64,000 nt of DNA from Candidatus Phyllobacterium onerii (GCF_028331445.1 NZ_JAQMHX010000008.1:62001-126000), one strand, 5' to 3'; counted from the first letter of the stretch, positions 44,892 through 55,151 are shown. Made by a program: numbers and translations. The notes: generated by a model not told the origin, from the sequence alone.

Positions 44892-46295
44892 ATGCGAAAA
44901 CTCCTGTTTACACTGCTGGCTCTGGGAGCGATATCATCGACCGCTCATGCCTTCTCGCCCAAGGAATTGACACAGCGCACCATAGAGCGACGAGCCGTGG
45001 AGGCCGTCATCTGGGGAATTCCGGCCGTCAACTACGATTTGATGTTGCAGGAGATGCTGACCAAGACCAAAGGCAAGGTCAACGAGATCGTCTACTGGTC
45101 GCGCCCACTCGATTGGCACAATCAGACGCTGACGCCAAATCCCGATGCGATCTATCTCATGACCTTCACCAACACGAAGGATGTCGGACCAGTCGTGATC
45201 GAGGTTCCTCCGGCCGAAGGCGGATCGATCAATGGCAATATCGTCAATGTCTGGCAGATGGCACTGGAGGATGCTGGGCCGTCTGGAGCAGACCAAGGCA
45301 AGGGTGGCAAGTATCTGGTGCTTCCCCCGAACTATGCCAAGAAGATTCCAGACGGCTATATTCCCCTCCACTCCGATACCTTTGGCGGCTACGCCCTGCT
45401 ACGATCCAACCTGCCCAGTCACAGCGATGCCGATATCAAAAAATCGGTTGAATATGCGAAGCGCCTGAAGGTCTATCCGCTATCGCAGGCCGCAAACCCT
45501 CCCGAAACGATCTTCACCGACGCGGAGGGCGTCGTGTTCGATTCCACGATCCGTTACGACGCCAGCTTCTTCAAGTCCCTCGACCGGATCATCCAGACCG
45601 AGCCTTGGCTGTCGCGCGACCGGGCAATGATCGACCAGCTCCGATCGCTCGGCATCGAAAAAGGCAAATCATTTTCACCGACACCCGCCACTACCAGACA
45701 ACTTGAGGCAGGAGTTCAAGAAGGCCGCGAGTGGCTGGATGAGAAGTACGACACAAGTCTCATTCCATTCTACGAAAAGAGCAGGTGGAACTATGCGGGA
45801 AGTCCGGAACTGGTGAAGAGCGCACAGGCATCGTACGATGAACCTGACACCTACCCAGTCGATCTGAGAGGCTTGGCATACAGCTATGCTTTCGTCGGAT
45901 TAAAGCGAATGGGAACGGGTCAGTTTTACCTGATTTCGATCAAGGACAAGGACGGCCACGCCTTTGATGGCTCAAAGACGTATCGCCTCAACGTCCCCGC
46001 CAATGTGCCTGTCGAGCAATATTGGTCGCTGACCGCCTATGATCGGGAGACCCACGCGCTGATCCGCAATATGCCTCGCGCAAGCCGTTCATCGCAAATC
46101 TCCGAACTGCAGGAAAATGCGGACGGGTCCGTCGACATATTCCTCGGACCAAAGGCGCCGAAGGGCAAGGACGCCAACTGGATTCCGACCGATGAAAAAC
46201 GGGATTTCGAGCTCATGTTCCGTCTCTACGCCCCGACCAAAGCGCTGTTCGACAAGACTTGGGTCCTTTCGGACGTCGAGCAGGTGAAGAAGTGA
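44892..46295 (+). CDS. Secreted DUF1254/DUF1214 protein (first of two)
   Basis: 467 aa with a signal peptide (cleavage after Ala-His-Ala near residue 20). The N-terminal DUF1254 part (VEAVIWGIPAVNYDLM, TLTPNPDAIYLMTF) and the C-terminal DUF1214 part (NVPANVPVEQYWSLTAYDRETHAL, here split: NVPANVPVEQYWS and LTAYDRETHAL) are both present. The fold is a beta-sandwich; no biochemical role is firmly known. A paralogue follows after 28 bases, so the two form an operon. The protein is expected in the periplasm. Confidence 0.9.
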   Translation: MRKLLFTLLALGAISSTAHAFSPKELTQRTIERRAVEAVIWGIPAVNYDLMLQEMLTKTKGKVNEIVYWSRPLDWHNQTLTPNPDAIYLMTFTNTKDVGPVVIEVPPAEGGSINGNIVNVWQMALEDAGPSGADQGKGGKYLVLPPNYAKKIPDGYIPLHSDTFGGYALLRSNLPSHSDADIKKSVEYAKRLKVYPLSQAANPPETIFTDAEGVVFDSTIRYDASFFKSLDRIIQTEPWLSRDRAMIDQLRSLGIEKGKSFSPTPATTRQLEAGVQEGREWLDEKYDTSLIPFYEKSRWNYAGSPELVKSAQASYDEPDTYPVDLRGLAYSYAFVGLKRMGTGQFYLISIKDKDGHAFDGSKTYRLNVPANVPVEQYWSLTAYDRETHALIRNMPRASRSSQISELQENADGSVDIFLGPKAPKGKDANWIPTDEKRDFELMFRLYAPTKALFDKTWVLSDVEQVKK

Positions 46296-46323
46296 TCGGC
46301 AAAGTCCAATTTGGGAGGTCCGG

Positions 46324-47784
46324 ATGTCTATCAAATCTCTTCTGACGATTGGTATCGCTGCGTTGACCTTTGCCAGTGGCGCGTGTGCCAAAGAGCTGCT
46401 CAATGGCCCCGTCGAAACCCGGATCGGGCGGATCGACCTTCAGGCCGGCTATCCGAGCGCGAGTTCGGTGAAGAAACTCTACGACGAGATCGATTTTCAG
46501 CGCGCCTCACAAGCCTATATATGGGCGACACCGGTCGTGTCGATGGAGGCCATCCGGCGGGCCAACAAACGCGACTGGCGGGTCGACTACAACGAGGTCG
46601 GGCTTGTTGATGGCTACACGACGCCCATCGTCGCCGCCCTGACAGCAAACAACACGACCATTTATGCGGTTGTTTTCACCGACCTGGGCCGTGATGGCCC
46701 GGTTGTTATCGACATTCCGACCGGTGTCTACGGTGTTATCGATGACTTTTGGCAACGGCCCGTCGTCGAGGTGGGCCCGTTTGGACCTGACAAGGGGAAA
46801 GGCGGAAAATTCCTGCTGCTGCCGCCGGGATACACGGGCGCTGTCCCGGACGGATATTTGACGGCAAAATCGAAGACAAACCAGACGATGCTGGTCGGCC
46901 GTGCTTTTGTGAAAGACGGCGACATCAAGTCGGCTGTGAATACCCTCGCAGGGATCAAGGCCTACCCGCTTTCCAAGGCCGGCAATCCTCCTGAGACTCG
47001 TGTCATCCATGCGGGCGACCGCGCGATGAACTCCATCCCGCCCAAAGGGTTTGAGTATTGGCAATTTCTTGCCGATGCCTTGAACAAGGAGCCTGTGGAA
47101 GAGCGTGACCGTTTCTTCCACGCCATGCTCAAGCCGCTCGGCATCGAAAAGGGAAAGCCATTCGAACCAGATGCCCGCCAGAAGAAAATATTGTCTGATG
47201 CGGCCGATGTTGGGTTCCTGATGGCCCAAACACTAAGCATGGCTCCGCGCCTGACCAATGCATCCTCCTATCCAGGAACGCACTGGGAATGGGTGCTCAC
47301 CCTCAATCCGGATCAGGAAGCGCCCGGCTATAGCCAACTCGATGAGCGTACCGACTACACCTTCGAAGCTATAACGGTAGCCGAAGGCATGGTGAAGACC
47401 ATCGTCGGTGCGGGCTCGCAATATATGAGCGCGGCCAAGGACAAGGATGGCGCGTGGCTGGATGGCGGGAAAAATTACACTCTGTATGTACCTGCAAACG
47501 TACCCGCCAAGGAGTTCTGGGCCGTGACCGTCTATGACGTGCTCACGAGGTCAATGATCAAGACCGACACTATGAAGGCCGGTGTTTCCAGTCACGATAA
47601 GCTCAAGGCCAATGACGACGGTTCCATCGATATCCATTTCGGTCCAAAGGTTCCGAAAGATGGTGTAAATTGGGTCAAGACGATCCCGGGCCGAGGCTGG
47701 TTTGCCTATTTTCGGTGGTATGGACCGACCGAACATTTCTTCGACAAAAGTTGGACGTTGCCCGACATTGAACGCCGAGGCTGA
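46324..47784 (+). CDS. Secreted DUF1254/DUF1214 protein (second of two)
   Basis: 486 aa, signal peptide cleaved near residue 21 (SGACAKE). It has the same two-part layout as its neighbour: AYIWATPVVSMEAIRRANK at the start and YVPANVPAKEFWAVTVYD near the end, plus the shared GPFGPDKGKGGKFLLLPPG segment. GGGAGG lies upstream of the ATG. The tandem pair has diverged well beyond recent duplication. Ends about 40 bases from the convergent MarR-GNAT gene. Confidence 0.9.
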   Translation: MSIKSLLTIGIAALTFASGACAKELLNGPVETRIGRIDLQAGYPSASSVKKLYDEIDFQRASQAYIWATPVVSMEAIRRANKRDWRVDYNEVGLVDGYTTPIVAALTANNTTIYAVVFTDLGRDGPVVIDIPTGVYGVIDDFWQRPVVEVGPFGPDKGKGGKFLLLPPGYTGAVPDGYLTAKSKTNQTMLVGRAFVKDGDIKSAVNTLAGIKAYPLSKAGNPPETRVIHAGDRAMNSIPPKGFEYWQFLADALNKEPVEERDRFFHAMLKPLGIEKGKPFEPDARQKKILSDAADVGFLMAQTLSMAPRLTNASSYPGTHWEWVLTLNPDQEAPGYSQLDERTDYTFEAITVAEGMVKTIVGAGSQYMSAAKDKDGAWLDGGKNYTLYVPANVPAKEFWAVTVYDVLTRSMIKTDTMKAGVSSHDKLKANDDGSIDIHFGPKVPKDGVNWVKTIPGRGWFAYFRWYGPTEHFFDKSWTLPDIERRG

Positions 47785-47824
47785 GCACACAATTGGCTGC
47801 TCCAGCTATGCCCGCCGCGGGGGG

Positions 47825-48742
47825 CTACTGCAGATCGAGTACCCAAGTTTGCCCCACCAGGTCCTGGCCGAAGGAATGATGCTTCTCCTCGTCGACCAGG
47901 CGGAATCCGGCTGCCTCGTATATGCGGCGCGCCGAGACGAGGACGTCATTTGTCCATAGCTTGATCTGCCGGTAGCCGGCCTCCTTCGCGCGCTCGACAC
48001 AGGTTGCAACGAGCGTTCGACCGATACCAAGACCGCGCGCGCTCGGTTCGACATAGAGAAGGCGCAGCTTCGCGACTTCAGGATCCTCGGATCGGACGAG
48101 GAATATGGACCCGGCGATCGAACCGGCATGTTCGGCAATCCACGCGGCTTCGCGTTCTGGATTGAAATTGGCGACGAATTTCGACAGGATTTCAGCGACC
48201 AGCGCTTCATATGTCCAGTCCAGGCCGTATTCCTGATGGTAAAGCACTGCTTGTCGGTGGATGACCCAGCCGAGATCGCCGGGCTGGAGGCCGCGATATG
48301 TCACCTCGTCCGGCACATGGTTTTCGGCATTGATAAGGTTTCTGATCTGACGCATGGACGATACGAGCTGCCTGCGGGCATCGTCACCCAACGGTGCAAG
48401 GATTTGCTCCATCTGAAGCTGCGAGCGCCGGTTAAGGCCGGAGAAGACCTCCTGGCCCGCCGGAGTCAGCGTTATGAGACGCTGCCGTCCATGTGTTGAG
48501 CTGGCATGAACGCGCACGAGCTTGCGCTTTTCGAAGCGTGAGACGATGCGGCTGAGATGGGCCTTGTCCATGTGCAGACTGCGACCGATATCGGCGGCCG
48601 TCTGTTCGCCATTGTTGGCAAGTTCATATAATACTCGGCCCTCTGCCAAAGTGTAGTCGCTGGCAAGCAGGTGCTTGTCGAGCAGTCCGATTTCCCTTGT
48701 AAAAAAGCGATTGAAACTACGAAATTCGTCAACTGCGTTCAT
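47825..48742 (-). CDS. Fused MarR-type regulator and GNAT acetyltransferase
   Basis: 305 aa: a MarR winged-helix domain at about residues 1-140 (LAEGRVLYELANNG, DIGRSLHMDKAHLSRIVSRFEKRKLV in two parts) followed by a GNAT domain at about 150-305 (acetyl-CoA loop EPSARGLGIGRTLV, then RRIYEAAGFRLV). This two-domain layout is common in proteobacteria; the acetyl acceptor is unknown. A 19-bp palindrome begins 13 bases upstream of its start codon, so it probably represses itself. A divergent target is not obvious, since the region upstream leads to the 3' end of another gene. Confidence 0.92.
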   Translation of the reverse strand: MNAVDEFRSFNRFFTREIGLLDKHLLASDYTLAEGRVLYELANNGEQTAADIGRSLHMDKAHLSRIVSRFEKRKLVRVHASSTHGRQRLITLTPAGQEVFSGLNRRSQLQMEQILAPLGDDARRQLVSSMRQIRNLINAENHVPDEVTYRGLQPGDLGWVIHRQAVLYHQEYGLDWTYEALVAEILSKFVANFNPEREAAWIAEHAGSIAGSIFLVRSEDPEVAKLRLLYVEPSARGLGIGRTLVATCVERAKEAGYRQIKLWTNDVLVSARRIYEAAGFRLVDEEKHHSFGQDLVGQTWVLDLQ

Positions 48743-48754
48743 GTTATTCGCTCT

Positions 48755-48773
48755 ATGTTGTCAGTGACAACAT
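48755..48773. promoter_or_regulatory. Palindromic operator of the MarR-GNAT gene
   Basis: Perfect palindrome ATGTTGTC-AGT-GACAACAT directly upstream of the start codon at 48742, the usual position for MarR autorepression. It was not seen elsewhere in the window. Confidence 0.75.
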
Positions 48774-48836
48774 CATATGCATTTCGCTTGGGATCGCAAG
48801 ATGGAAATGTGATGACGGCAGCCAATGGAAAGAGGC

Positions 48837-50486
48837 TTACGTGGCCTTCGCCGCCGCCCTGCCGGCCGTCCGGCCCGAGAAGATCGAGCCGCCGAGGAAG
48901 GTTCCTTCAAGCGAATTATAGCCATGCATGCCGCCGCCGCCAAAGCCGGCTGCCTCGCCGGCTGCATAGACCCCGGCCAGCGCTTCGCCGTCAGCCTGCA
49001 ACACACGCGCATTCAAATCCGTCTCGATGCCGCCAAGCGATTTCCGTGTGAGGATGCTCAGGCGTACCGCGATCAGCGGCCCATGTTTCGGATCGAGTAT
49101 CTTGTGCGGCGGCACCACGCGAACGAGGCGATCGCCGACATAGTTGCGGGCGCCGCGGATCGCCGTGATCTGGGCATCCTTGGTGTATGGATTGTCGACT
49201 TCGCGGTCGCGGGCCATGATCTGCGCCTGCAATTTGTCTTCATGGATCAGATTGTCGCCAGTCAGCGCGTTCATGCGGCGGACAAGTGCGGAGAGGTCCC
49301 TTTCGACGATGAAATCCTCGCCATTGTCGAGGAAAGCCTGCACGGGAGCGGGGACACCGCCTAGGGCGCGCTTGAGCACCTGCCTCCAGCTCTTCGAGGT
49401 GAAGTCCGGATTCTGTTCCGAGCCGGAAAGCGTTATCTCTTTCTTGGCGATCGTCTGGTTCAGCACGAACCAGGAATAATCATAGCCGCTCTTCATGATA
49501 TGGCGGAGCGTGGACAGCGTATCGAAACCGGGCAGGCATGGCGCGGGCAGGCGGTCGCCACTAGCGTCGAACCACAGCGACGACGGGCCGGGCAGAATGC
49601 GGATGGCGTGCTTTGTCCAGATAGGGTCCCAATTGTTGACGCCTTCGACATAGTGCCACATGCGGTCTTCGTTGATGAGATGGGCTCCGGCTTTCTCAGC
49701 GACGCCCAGCATCAACCCGTCGACATGGTCCGGTACGCCGCGGATAAGATGCTTCGGCGTTCCGAGCCGCGCCGGCCAGTTCTTGCGCACCAGATCGTGA
49801 TTGCCGCCGATACCGCCGCTGCAGACAATGATCGCTTGCGCCTTCAGCGCGAACGATCCGGTGGCAACACGGGAACTCGGTTCACTGCGCCTGACCTCGC
49901 TCGGCTGGAGGACTTCGCCTTCGACCCCGTCGATCATCCCGGCGTTTTTCACCAGCGCCGTTACGCGGTGCCGGAAGCGAAAAGTGAGGAGACCTTTGTC
50001 CTCGGCTTCGCGAGCCCGGCGAATAAACGGCTCGACTACGCCGAGACCCGTGCCCCAGGTGATATGAAAGCGCGGAACGGAATTGCCATGTCCTGTGGCG
50101 AGCGATCCGCCGCGTTCAGCCCAGCCGACGACCGGAAACCAGCGCATGCCTTGGGCATGGAGCCATGCGCGTTTTTCACCCGACGCAAAATCGATATAGG
50201 CCTCCGCCCATCTGCGCGGCCAGTGATCTTCAGGCCGGTCGAAACCGGCCGAGCCCATCCAGTCCTGCAATGCGAGTTCGGGTGAATCCTTGATGCGCAG
50301 ACGGCGCTGCTCGGGGGAGTTGATGAAGAATAATCCACCGAAGGATCGCCAGGCCTGGCCCCCGAGTGTCTGTTCCGGTTCCTGATCGAGGATGATCACC
50401 TTCTTGCCGGCATCGGTAAGTTCCGTTGCCGCGACGAGCCCGGCTAGACCCGCGCCAATGATGATCGCATCCGCATCGTAACCCAT
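48837..50486 (-). CDS. FAD-binding dehydrogenase, KstD/flavocytochrome-like
   Basis: 549 aa: FAD motif AIIIGAGLAGLVAATELT near residue 7, GGQAWRSFGGLFF after it, and a C-terminal FAD contact GVYAAGEAAGFGGGGMHGYN. It is close to proteins labelled FAD-binding dehydrogenase, relatives of 3-oxosteroid dehydrogenases and fumarate-reductase flavoproteins, whose substrates are mostly unknown. GGGAGGAAAG precedes the ATG. It stands alone as a transcription unit; no steroid genes accompany it. Confidence 0.9.
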   Translation of the reverse strand: MGYDADAIIIGAGLAGLVAATELTDAGKKVIILDQEPEQTLGGQAWRSFGGLFFINSPEQRRLRIKDSPELALQDWMGSAGFDRPEDHWPRRWAEAYIDFASGEKRAWLHAQGMRWFPVVGWAERGGSLATGHGNSVPRFHITWGTGLGVVEPFIRRAREAEDKGLLTFRFRHRVTALVKNAGMIDGVEGEVLQPSEVRRSEPSSRVATGSFALKAQAIIVCSGGIGGNHDLVRKNWPARLGTPKHLIRGVPDHVDGLMLGVAEKAGAHLINEDRMWHYVEGVNNWDPIWTKHAIRILPGPSSLWFDASGDRLPAPCLPGFDTLSTLRHIMKSGYDYSWFVLNQTIAKKEITLSGSEQNPDFTSKSWRQVLKRALGGVPAPVQAFLDNGEDFIVERDLSALVRRMNALTGDNLIHEDKLQAQIMARDREVDNPYTKDAQITAIRGARNYVGDRLVRVVPPHKILDPKHGPLIAVRLSILTRKSLGGIETDLNARVLQADGEALAGVYAAGEAAGFGGGGMHGYNSLEGTFLGGSIFSGRTAGRAAAKAT

Positions 50487-50685
50487 TGCCGACTTTCCTC
50501 CCGAGCGTATTCGCGTAGCAGAAAAAGCGGGAAAGCTAAATTGTCATTGCGGAAGAGTTTTAGACGAAAAGAAGCCGATCTGGCGTAGGAACCTTCGATT
50601 CCTATGCAAGAATCGTCAATTCCGGGATGATTTTGTCTACTGTAGATTGAAAATTACGTGTGGCTGGTTGTTTTGGTTGGTCGAG

Positions 50686-53208
50686 CTATCGGACTTCCAC
50701 CTTTTCTAAACTCTGTAACAGGGCTTGAAGCGGTTGGGGACGATGAAACAGAAAGCCTTGACCATAGCCGATACCAAGCGATTTAAGGATGTCGACCGCC
50801 TGCAGATCCTCGATATGTTCGGCAATAACATCAACACCAAGTTCGCGCGCGATACCGTTGATGGAAGCAACAACCGCTTGATCGAGCCGGCTTTTGGACA
50901 ATTTTTCGATAAATGCCCCGTCTATTTTGATACTGTCCACCTTGAAATGGTGTAAGTATCCGAATGAACTGAGGCCGGTGCCAAAATCATCGAGACTTAT
51001 ACGACATCCGGCTGCGCGTGCCTCCCTAACGAAGTGTTCTGCCGCCTCGTAATTATTTACCGCAGTGGTTTCCGTAATCTCGAATATCAAACGGGACGGA
51101 GAAACTTTGGTTTTTTCAATCGTTGACTGTAGAAATGGCCAGAGTGTGGGATCGCTTATTGTATTTGCAGATAGATTTATTGCGAGCGACACGTTCTTCA
51201 TCTGCATCAATTTTGGGCCATAGGTCTCAAGCGTGTGCTGGATAATCCAGCGGTCGACTATACCCATAAGGCCGAAGCGTTCCGCAGCGGGAATGAACTC
51301 GGCGGGTGCAATGATTTCCCCGTTTGCTCCGGTCATCCTCGACAGTATCTCGATACAGATGCTGTGGTCGTCTGTATTGGAGATTGCTCTGATCTCCTGG
51401 CCGTAAACTTGCAGTCGTCCTTCGGACAATGCTTCCAGAATTCCAGAGGCGGCCTGAATACTTGCGAGGTTCTGTCGGGCCGCGCCAGTATTGATATTGT
51501 AGATGGCGCTGCGATTGCGGCCTTCCGCCTTTGCGGCGTAACATGCAGCATCGGCGCGGGCGATCGCCTCGGCGAGGGTGACGCCCGGTTCATCGAGTGC
51601 CGCTATTCCAACGCTGGCGCCAATGTTCTGGATTTTTCCGTCCCAAGGCAGCTGAATGGTTCTTATCTCGCTTATCAAGCGCTCGGCCGCCTCTTCCGCC
51701 TCCTCAAATTTGCCGATCGGAAGGAGAACAGCAAACTCATCGCCACCAAGGCGTCCTATGATGGCGGAGTCGGGTAAGGCATTGTTCATGCTCGATGTTG
51801 CCATTTTGAGCAAAGCATCGCCTGCCGCATGACCAAGCGTGTCATTGACCATCTTGAAGCGGTCGAGGTCTATGTAAAGCAGCACATGCGGAGCTCGATC
51901 GCCGCTTTTTTCGATCAGCGCCGATACGGCCGATTCGAATGCCGTCCGGTTCAAAAGGCCCGTCAACGCATCATGGGTTGCCGCGTGGGAAAGCTCTCTC
52001 TGCAGGTTTCGAGCGCTCGTGACATCCTGAATTACCAGCACAGATCCGGTTATCGCGCCTGTCAGATCGAAGAGCGGGGAGGCGATATCCCTCAGAGAAC
52101 GCCGTCCTCCATCCGACCGGACAAAGAGAGCGTTTTCAGCGCTCTCCACGGTCTGGCCGATTTGCATTGCACGGCTCGTCGTAGATGCAAGGGTCGTGCC
52201 GGTTCCTTCATCGATGAGATTGAGGACATCTTCCAGTCGTGAACCGATGAGTTCCTGGGCATTAAGCAACAGTAATCGTTCCGCCGCTGGATTGGCAAAC
52301 GTAATATTGTTCTCAACATCGGTAGTAAGAACCGCATCGCCAATGGACTGGAGTGTGATGCGATAGAGGTCCTTTTCCCGGGCAAGCGCCTCTGCGTTCA
52401 GGACCTCTTCTGTTATATCCCAGATGCTACCCATCAACATGTCGGGCATCGTTTCATGACGGACACGCCGCGCTAGGGCGAACACATGGCGGACTTCGCC
52501 ATCAGGTTTGATGATCCGGTAGCTCGTCTTCATGGGCTCGCCGGTTTCAAACGTGGATTCTATCTCACGCTCGGCTCTCGCAGCATCGTCCGGGTGCAAA
52601 AGATTATGCCACGTGGCGCGGGGTACTTCATCGGGGCCTGGGCCTATGCCGAAGATCTCGCGCATGCGGCGATCCCACAAGACGATCTCGGTCTCGCTGT
52701 TGAAATGCCATAGCCCAACCTGGCCAGCGTCGAGCGCGAGTTGAATGCGCTCGTTCAGCAATGTCAGTTCCAGTTCGGCGTTCTTCTGATCGGTTATGTC
52801 CGTCTGGACGCCGATCATTCTCGATGGGTGACCATTTTTGTCCCATTCGACAACACGGCCTCGGTCGAGAACCCACACCCAGTGACCATCCTTGTGGCGC
52901 AGTCTGAACTCGGTTTCAATCTGCGACGTTTCGCCGGAAATATGCCGTTCGCCACTTTCGATTGCACGCTGCTTGTCATCAGGATGTATGAGTGTCAGCC
53001 AAAGATCGCTGCTATCGCCGAGCTCGTCTTCACGATAGCCCAGCATTTTCTTCCACGTAGCTGAATAATAGCACTGCCCGGTGGTAAGATTGGAATCCCA
53101 AACACCGAGGCCGGCGGATTCAAGCGCGAAGCTCCACCGGTTTGCCTCGGCATCGGCGGGCGTTAGGGAAGGTCTTGAGTGCAGGCGCATATTCCGAACG
53201 TCTGTCAT
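50686..53208 (-). CDS. PAS-PAS-PAS-GGDEF-EAL protein (c-di-GMP turnover)
   Basis: About 840 aa. Three PAS/PAC domains fill residues 25-405, then a diguanylate cyclase domain with the intact motif RLGGDEFAVL and a phosphodiesterase domain. In the latter the EAL signature is EIL (CIEILSRM), but the catalytic Glu of FEITETTAV, the DDFG of LDDFGTGLSS and the Lys of IKIDGAF are kept, so activity is plausible. No membrane segment, so a cytosolic sensor. Start uncertain: ATGs at 53223 and 53208 and a TTG at 53310 share the frame. Its target pathway is unknown. Confidence 0.9.
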   Translation of the reverse strand: MTDVRNMRLHSRPSLTPADAEANRWSFALESAGLGVWDSNLTTGQCYYSATWKKMLGYREDELGDSSDLWLTLIHPDDKQRAIESGERHISGETSQIETEFRLRHKDGHWVWVLDRGRVVEWDKNGHPSRMIGVQTDITDQKNAELELTLLNERIQLALDAGQVGLWHFNSETEIVLWDRRMREIFGIGPGPDEVPRATWHNLLHPDDAARAEREIESTFETGEPMKTSYRIIKPDGEVRHVFALARRVRHETMPDMLMGSIWDITEEVLNAEALAREKDLYRITLQSIGDAVLTTDVENNITFANPAAERLLLLNAQELIGSRLEDVLNLIDEGTGTTLASTTSRAMQIGQTVESAENALFVRSDGGRRSLRDIASPLFDLTGAITGSVLVIQDVTSARNLQRELSHAATHDALTGLLNRTAFESAVSALIEKSGDRAPHVLLYIDLDRFKMVNDTLGHAAGDALLKMATSSMNNALPDSAIIGRLGGDEFAVLLPIGKFEEAEEAAERLISEIRTIQLPWDGKIQNIGASVGIAALDEPGVTLAEAIARADAACYAAKAEGRNRSAIYNINTGAARQNLASIQAASGILEALSEGRLQVYGQEIRAISNTDDHSICIEILSRMTGANGEIIAPAEFIPAAERFGLMGIVDRWIIQHTLETYGPKLMQMKNVSLAINLSANTISDPTLWPFLQSTIEKTKVSPSRLIFEITETTAVNNYEAAEHFVREARAAGCRISLDDFGTGLSSFGYLHHFKVDSIKIDGAFIEKLSKSRLDQAVVASINGIARELGVDVIAEHIEDLQAVDILKSLGIGYGQGFLFHRPQPLQALLQSLEKVEVR

Positions 53209-53481
53209 GCCTGAAGCTAACATGAAAAGCAGAAAAATACAGTTAATGTCTTCGCAGGAATACGGCTCGAAGTGTTCATCATTGGAGACAATTATCGGCT
53301 TCAGCTTCAATATTATAGCCAGTAAAAAGATGTATCCACCTATAATGGTATCTTCGCGATCCGTGGCTTAAGGCAAGTGTCTCAGGTTGAGCTGGCATCG
53401 AAATTGCTTGCTTGTCATTGCAGACATCGAATGGAAAGATGACTGAATTGATGTTTCAAAGCCGGAAGGATCGCTGGTGTT

Positions 53482-55131
53482 ATGACAAGCGCAGTTGAAA
53501 AAGGAAGCACAATAGCCAATGGAGATGCAATTCTCTCCGTTGAAAATCTGACGGTGGATCTGCCGCAAGGCATGGAGCGGCGCTACGCTGTGGAAGATAT
53601 TTCTTTTGAACTGCGACCTGGCGAAATTCTTTGCATAATCGGCGAGTCTGGATCGGGAAAGTCAGTCACCGCAAATGCAATCATGGGCCTGCTGCCATCG
53701 TCCATTCGAGCCAGCAAAGGCGCGATCCGCTTCAAAGGCGTCAATATCCTCGATGCCAAGGACGAATATGTGCGCGGATTGCGCGGGCGTGCTGTTTCGA
53801 TCATCTTCCAGGATCCTCTCTCTGCACTCAATCCCTTGATGACGGTCGGCGCGCAGATCGCCGAGGTCATGGAGGTGCACAATGTCGGCACTCCCGAAAC
53901 GCGGGCAAAAGCGGTGCTGGATCTGCTCGATGAGGTAGGTCTGCCAGACCCGTTGCTTATGCAGCACCAATATCCTTTTCGGCTGTCCGGCGGACAGCGA
54001 CAGCGTGTGATGATCGCGATCGCCCTGGCTCTTGGTCCTGATGTATTGATTGCCGATGAACCGACGACGGCACTCGATGTAACAACGCAGGCTCAGATCC
54101 TGGAATTGATCCGCAAGATCCAGCGCGACAAGCACATGAGCGTCATGTTCATCACGCACGACTTCGGTGTCGTGGCCGAGATCGCTGATCGCGTCGTCGT
54201 CATGGAAAAGGGCAAGATAGTCGAGCAGGGCAAAGCCGACGACGTCCTCAACCATCCATCGCATCCCTATACGCAGCGCCTTACAGCAGCCGTGCCTCGA
54301 ATGCGCGACAAGGACAGAGCGAGCGATGCAGAAACCCCAGTCGTGCTTGACGTGCAAAAGCTCAACAAAATCTATACGAGCGGCGGCAGCTTTTTTACCA
54401 AGGGCCGCAGGGTGCATGCGGTCAATGACGTGAGTTTTACGATCCGCAAGGGCCGCACGCTCGGCGTCGTCGGAGAGTCCGGTTCTGGAAAGTCCTCTCT
54501 TGGGCGGGTGCTGCTCAAGCTGATGGATGCCGATGGCGGCAAGATACTGTTCAACGGTCAGGACATCGCACCGCTGGACGCCAAGGAATTCCGGTCGATG
54601 CGCCCCTATATCCAGATGATTTTCCAGGATCCCTTTGCGTCACTCAATCCCCGCCACACAATCGGACAAATACTGGTCGTCGGACCGATGGCGCACGGCG
54701 TCAGCGCCGCCGATGCAAGAGCAAAGGCGGTGCAGCTCCTTGAACTTGTTGGCCTGGATGAAGGCGCTTACGATCGCTACCCGCACGAGTTTTCAGGTGG
54801 GCAGAGACAACGTATTGGTATCGCTCGCGCCCTGATGTTCGATCCGGTGCTTCTCGTCGCCGATGAGGCGGTGTCAGCCCTCGATGTTTCCATCCAGGCT
54901 CAGATACTTGAGTTGCTGACGAAAATTCAAAAACTCCTCCACGTGGCGATGATCTTCATCACCCATGATTTGCGCGTAGCCAGCCAGATCTGTGATGACA
55001 TCGCAGTCATGTATCGCGGCGAGATCGTAGAATTCGGACCGCCCTCGCAAATCTTCCGCAGTCCGGCGCACGCGTACACTCAGCGGCTGGTCTCGGCAAT
55101 TCCAGGCAGCCAGTGGGAACCTGCTGCCTGA
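53482..55131 (+). CDS. Peptide-type ABC ATPase, fused DppD-DppF
   Basis: 549 aa comprising two complete ATPase domains. The first has Walker A GESGSGKSVT and signature LSGGQRQRVMIAI; the second has GESGSGKSSLG and FSGGQRQRIGIARAL. Each half ends with the oligopeptide-family tail (HPYTQRLTAAVP and HAYTQRLVSAIP). It should power the permeases at 59724 and 60685, which lack any other ATPase; the gene is nonetheless separated from them by a terminator and four genes. Confidence 0.94.
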   Translation: MTSAVEKGSTIANGDAILSVENLTVDLPQGMERRYAVEDISFELRPGEILCIIGESGSGKSVTANAIMGLLPSSIRASKGAIRFKGVNILDAKDEYVRGLRGRAVSIIFQDPLSALNPLMTVGAQIAEVMEVHNVGTPETRAKAVLDLLDEVGLPDPLLMQHQYPFRLSGGQRQRVMIAIALALGPDVLIADEPTTALDVTTQAQILELIRKIQRDKHMSVMFITHDFGVVAEIADRVVVMEKGKIVEQGKADDVLNHPSHPYTQRLTAAVPRMRDKDRASDAETPVVLDVQKLNKIYTSGGSFFTKGRRVHAVNDVSFTIRKGRTLGVVGESGSGKSSLGRVLLKLMDADGGKILFNGQDIAPLDAKEFRSMRPYIQMIFQDPFASLNPRHTIGQILVVGPMAHGVSAADARAKAVQLLELVGLDEGAYDRYPHEFSGGQRQRIGIARALMFDPVLLVADEAVSALDVSIQAQILELLTKIQKLLHVAMIFITHDLRVASQICDDIAVMYRGEIVEFGPPSQIFRSPAHAYTQRLVSAIPGSQWEPAA

Positions 55132-55151
55132 TTTTTGGGCTTGGAGTGCTT

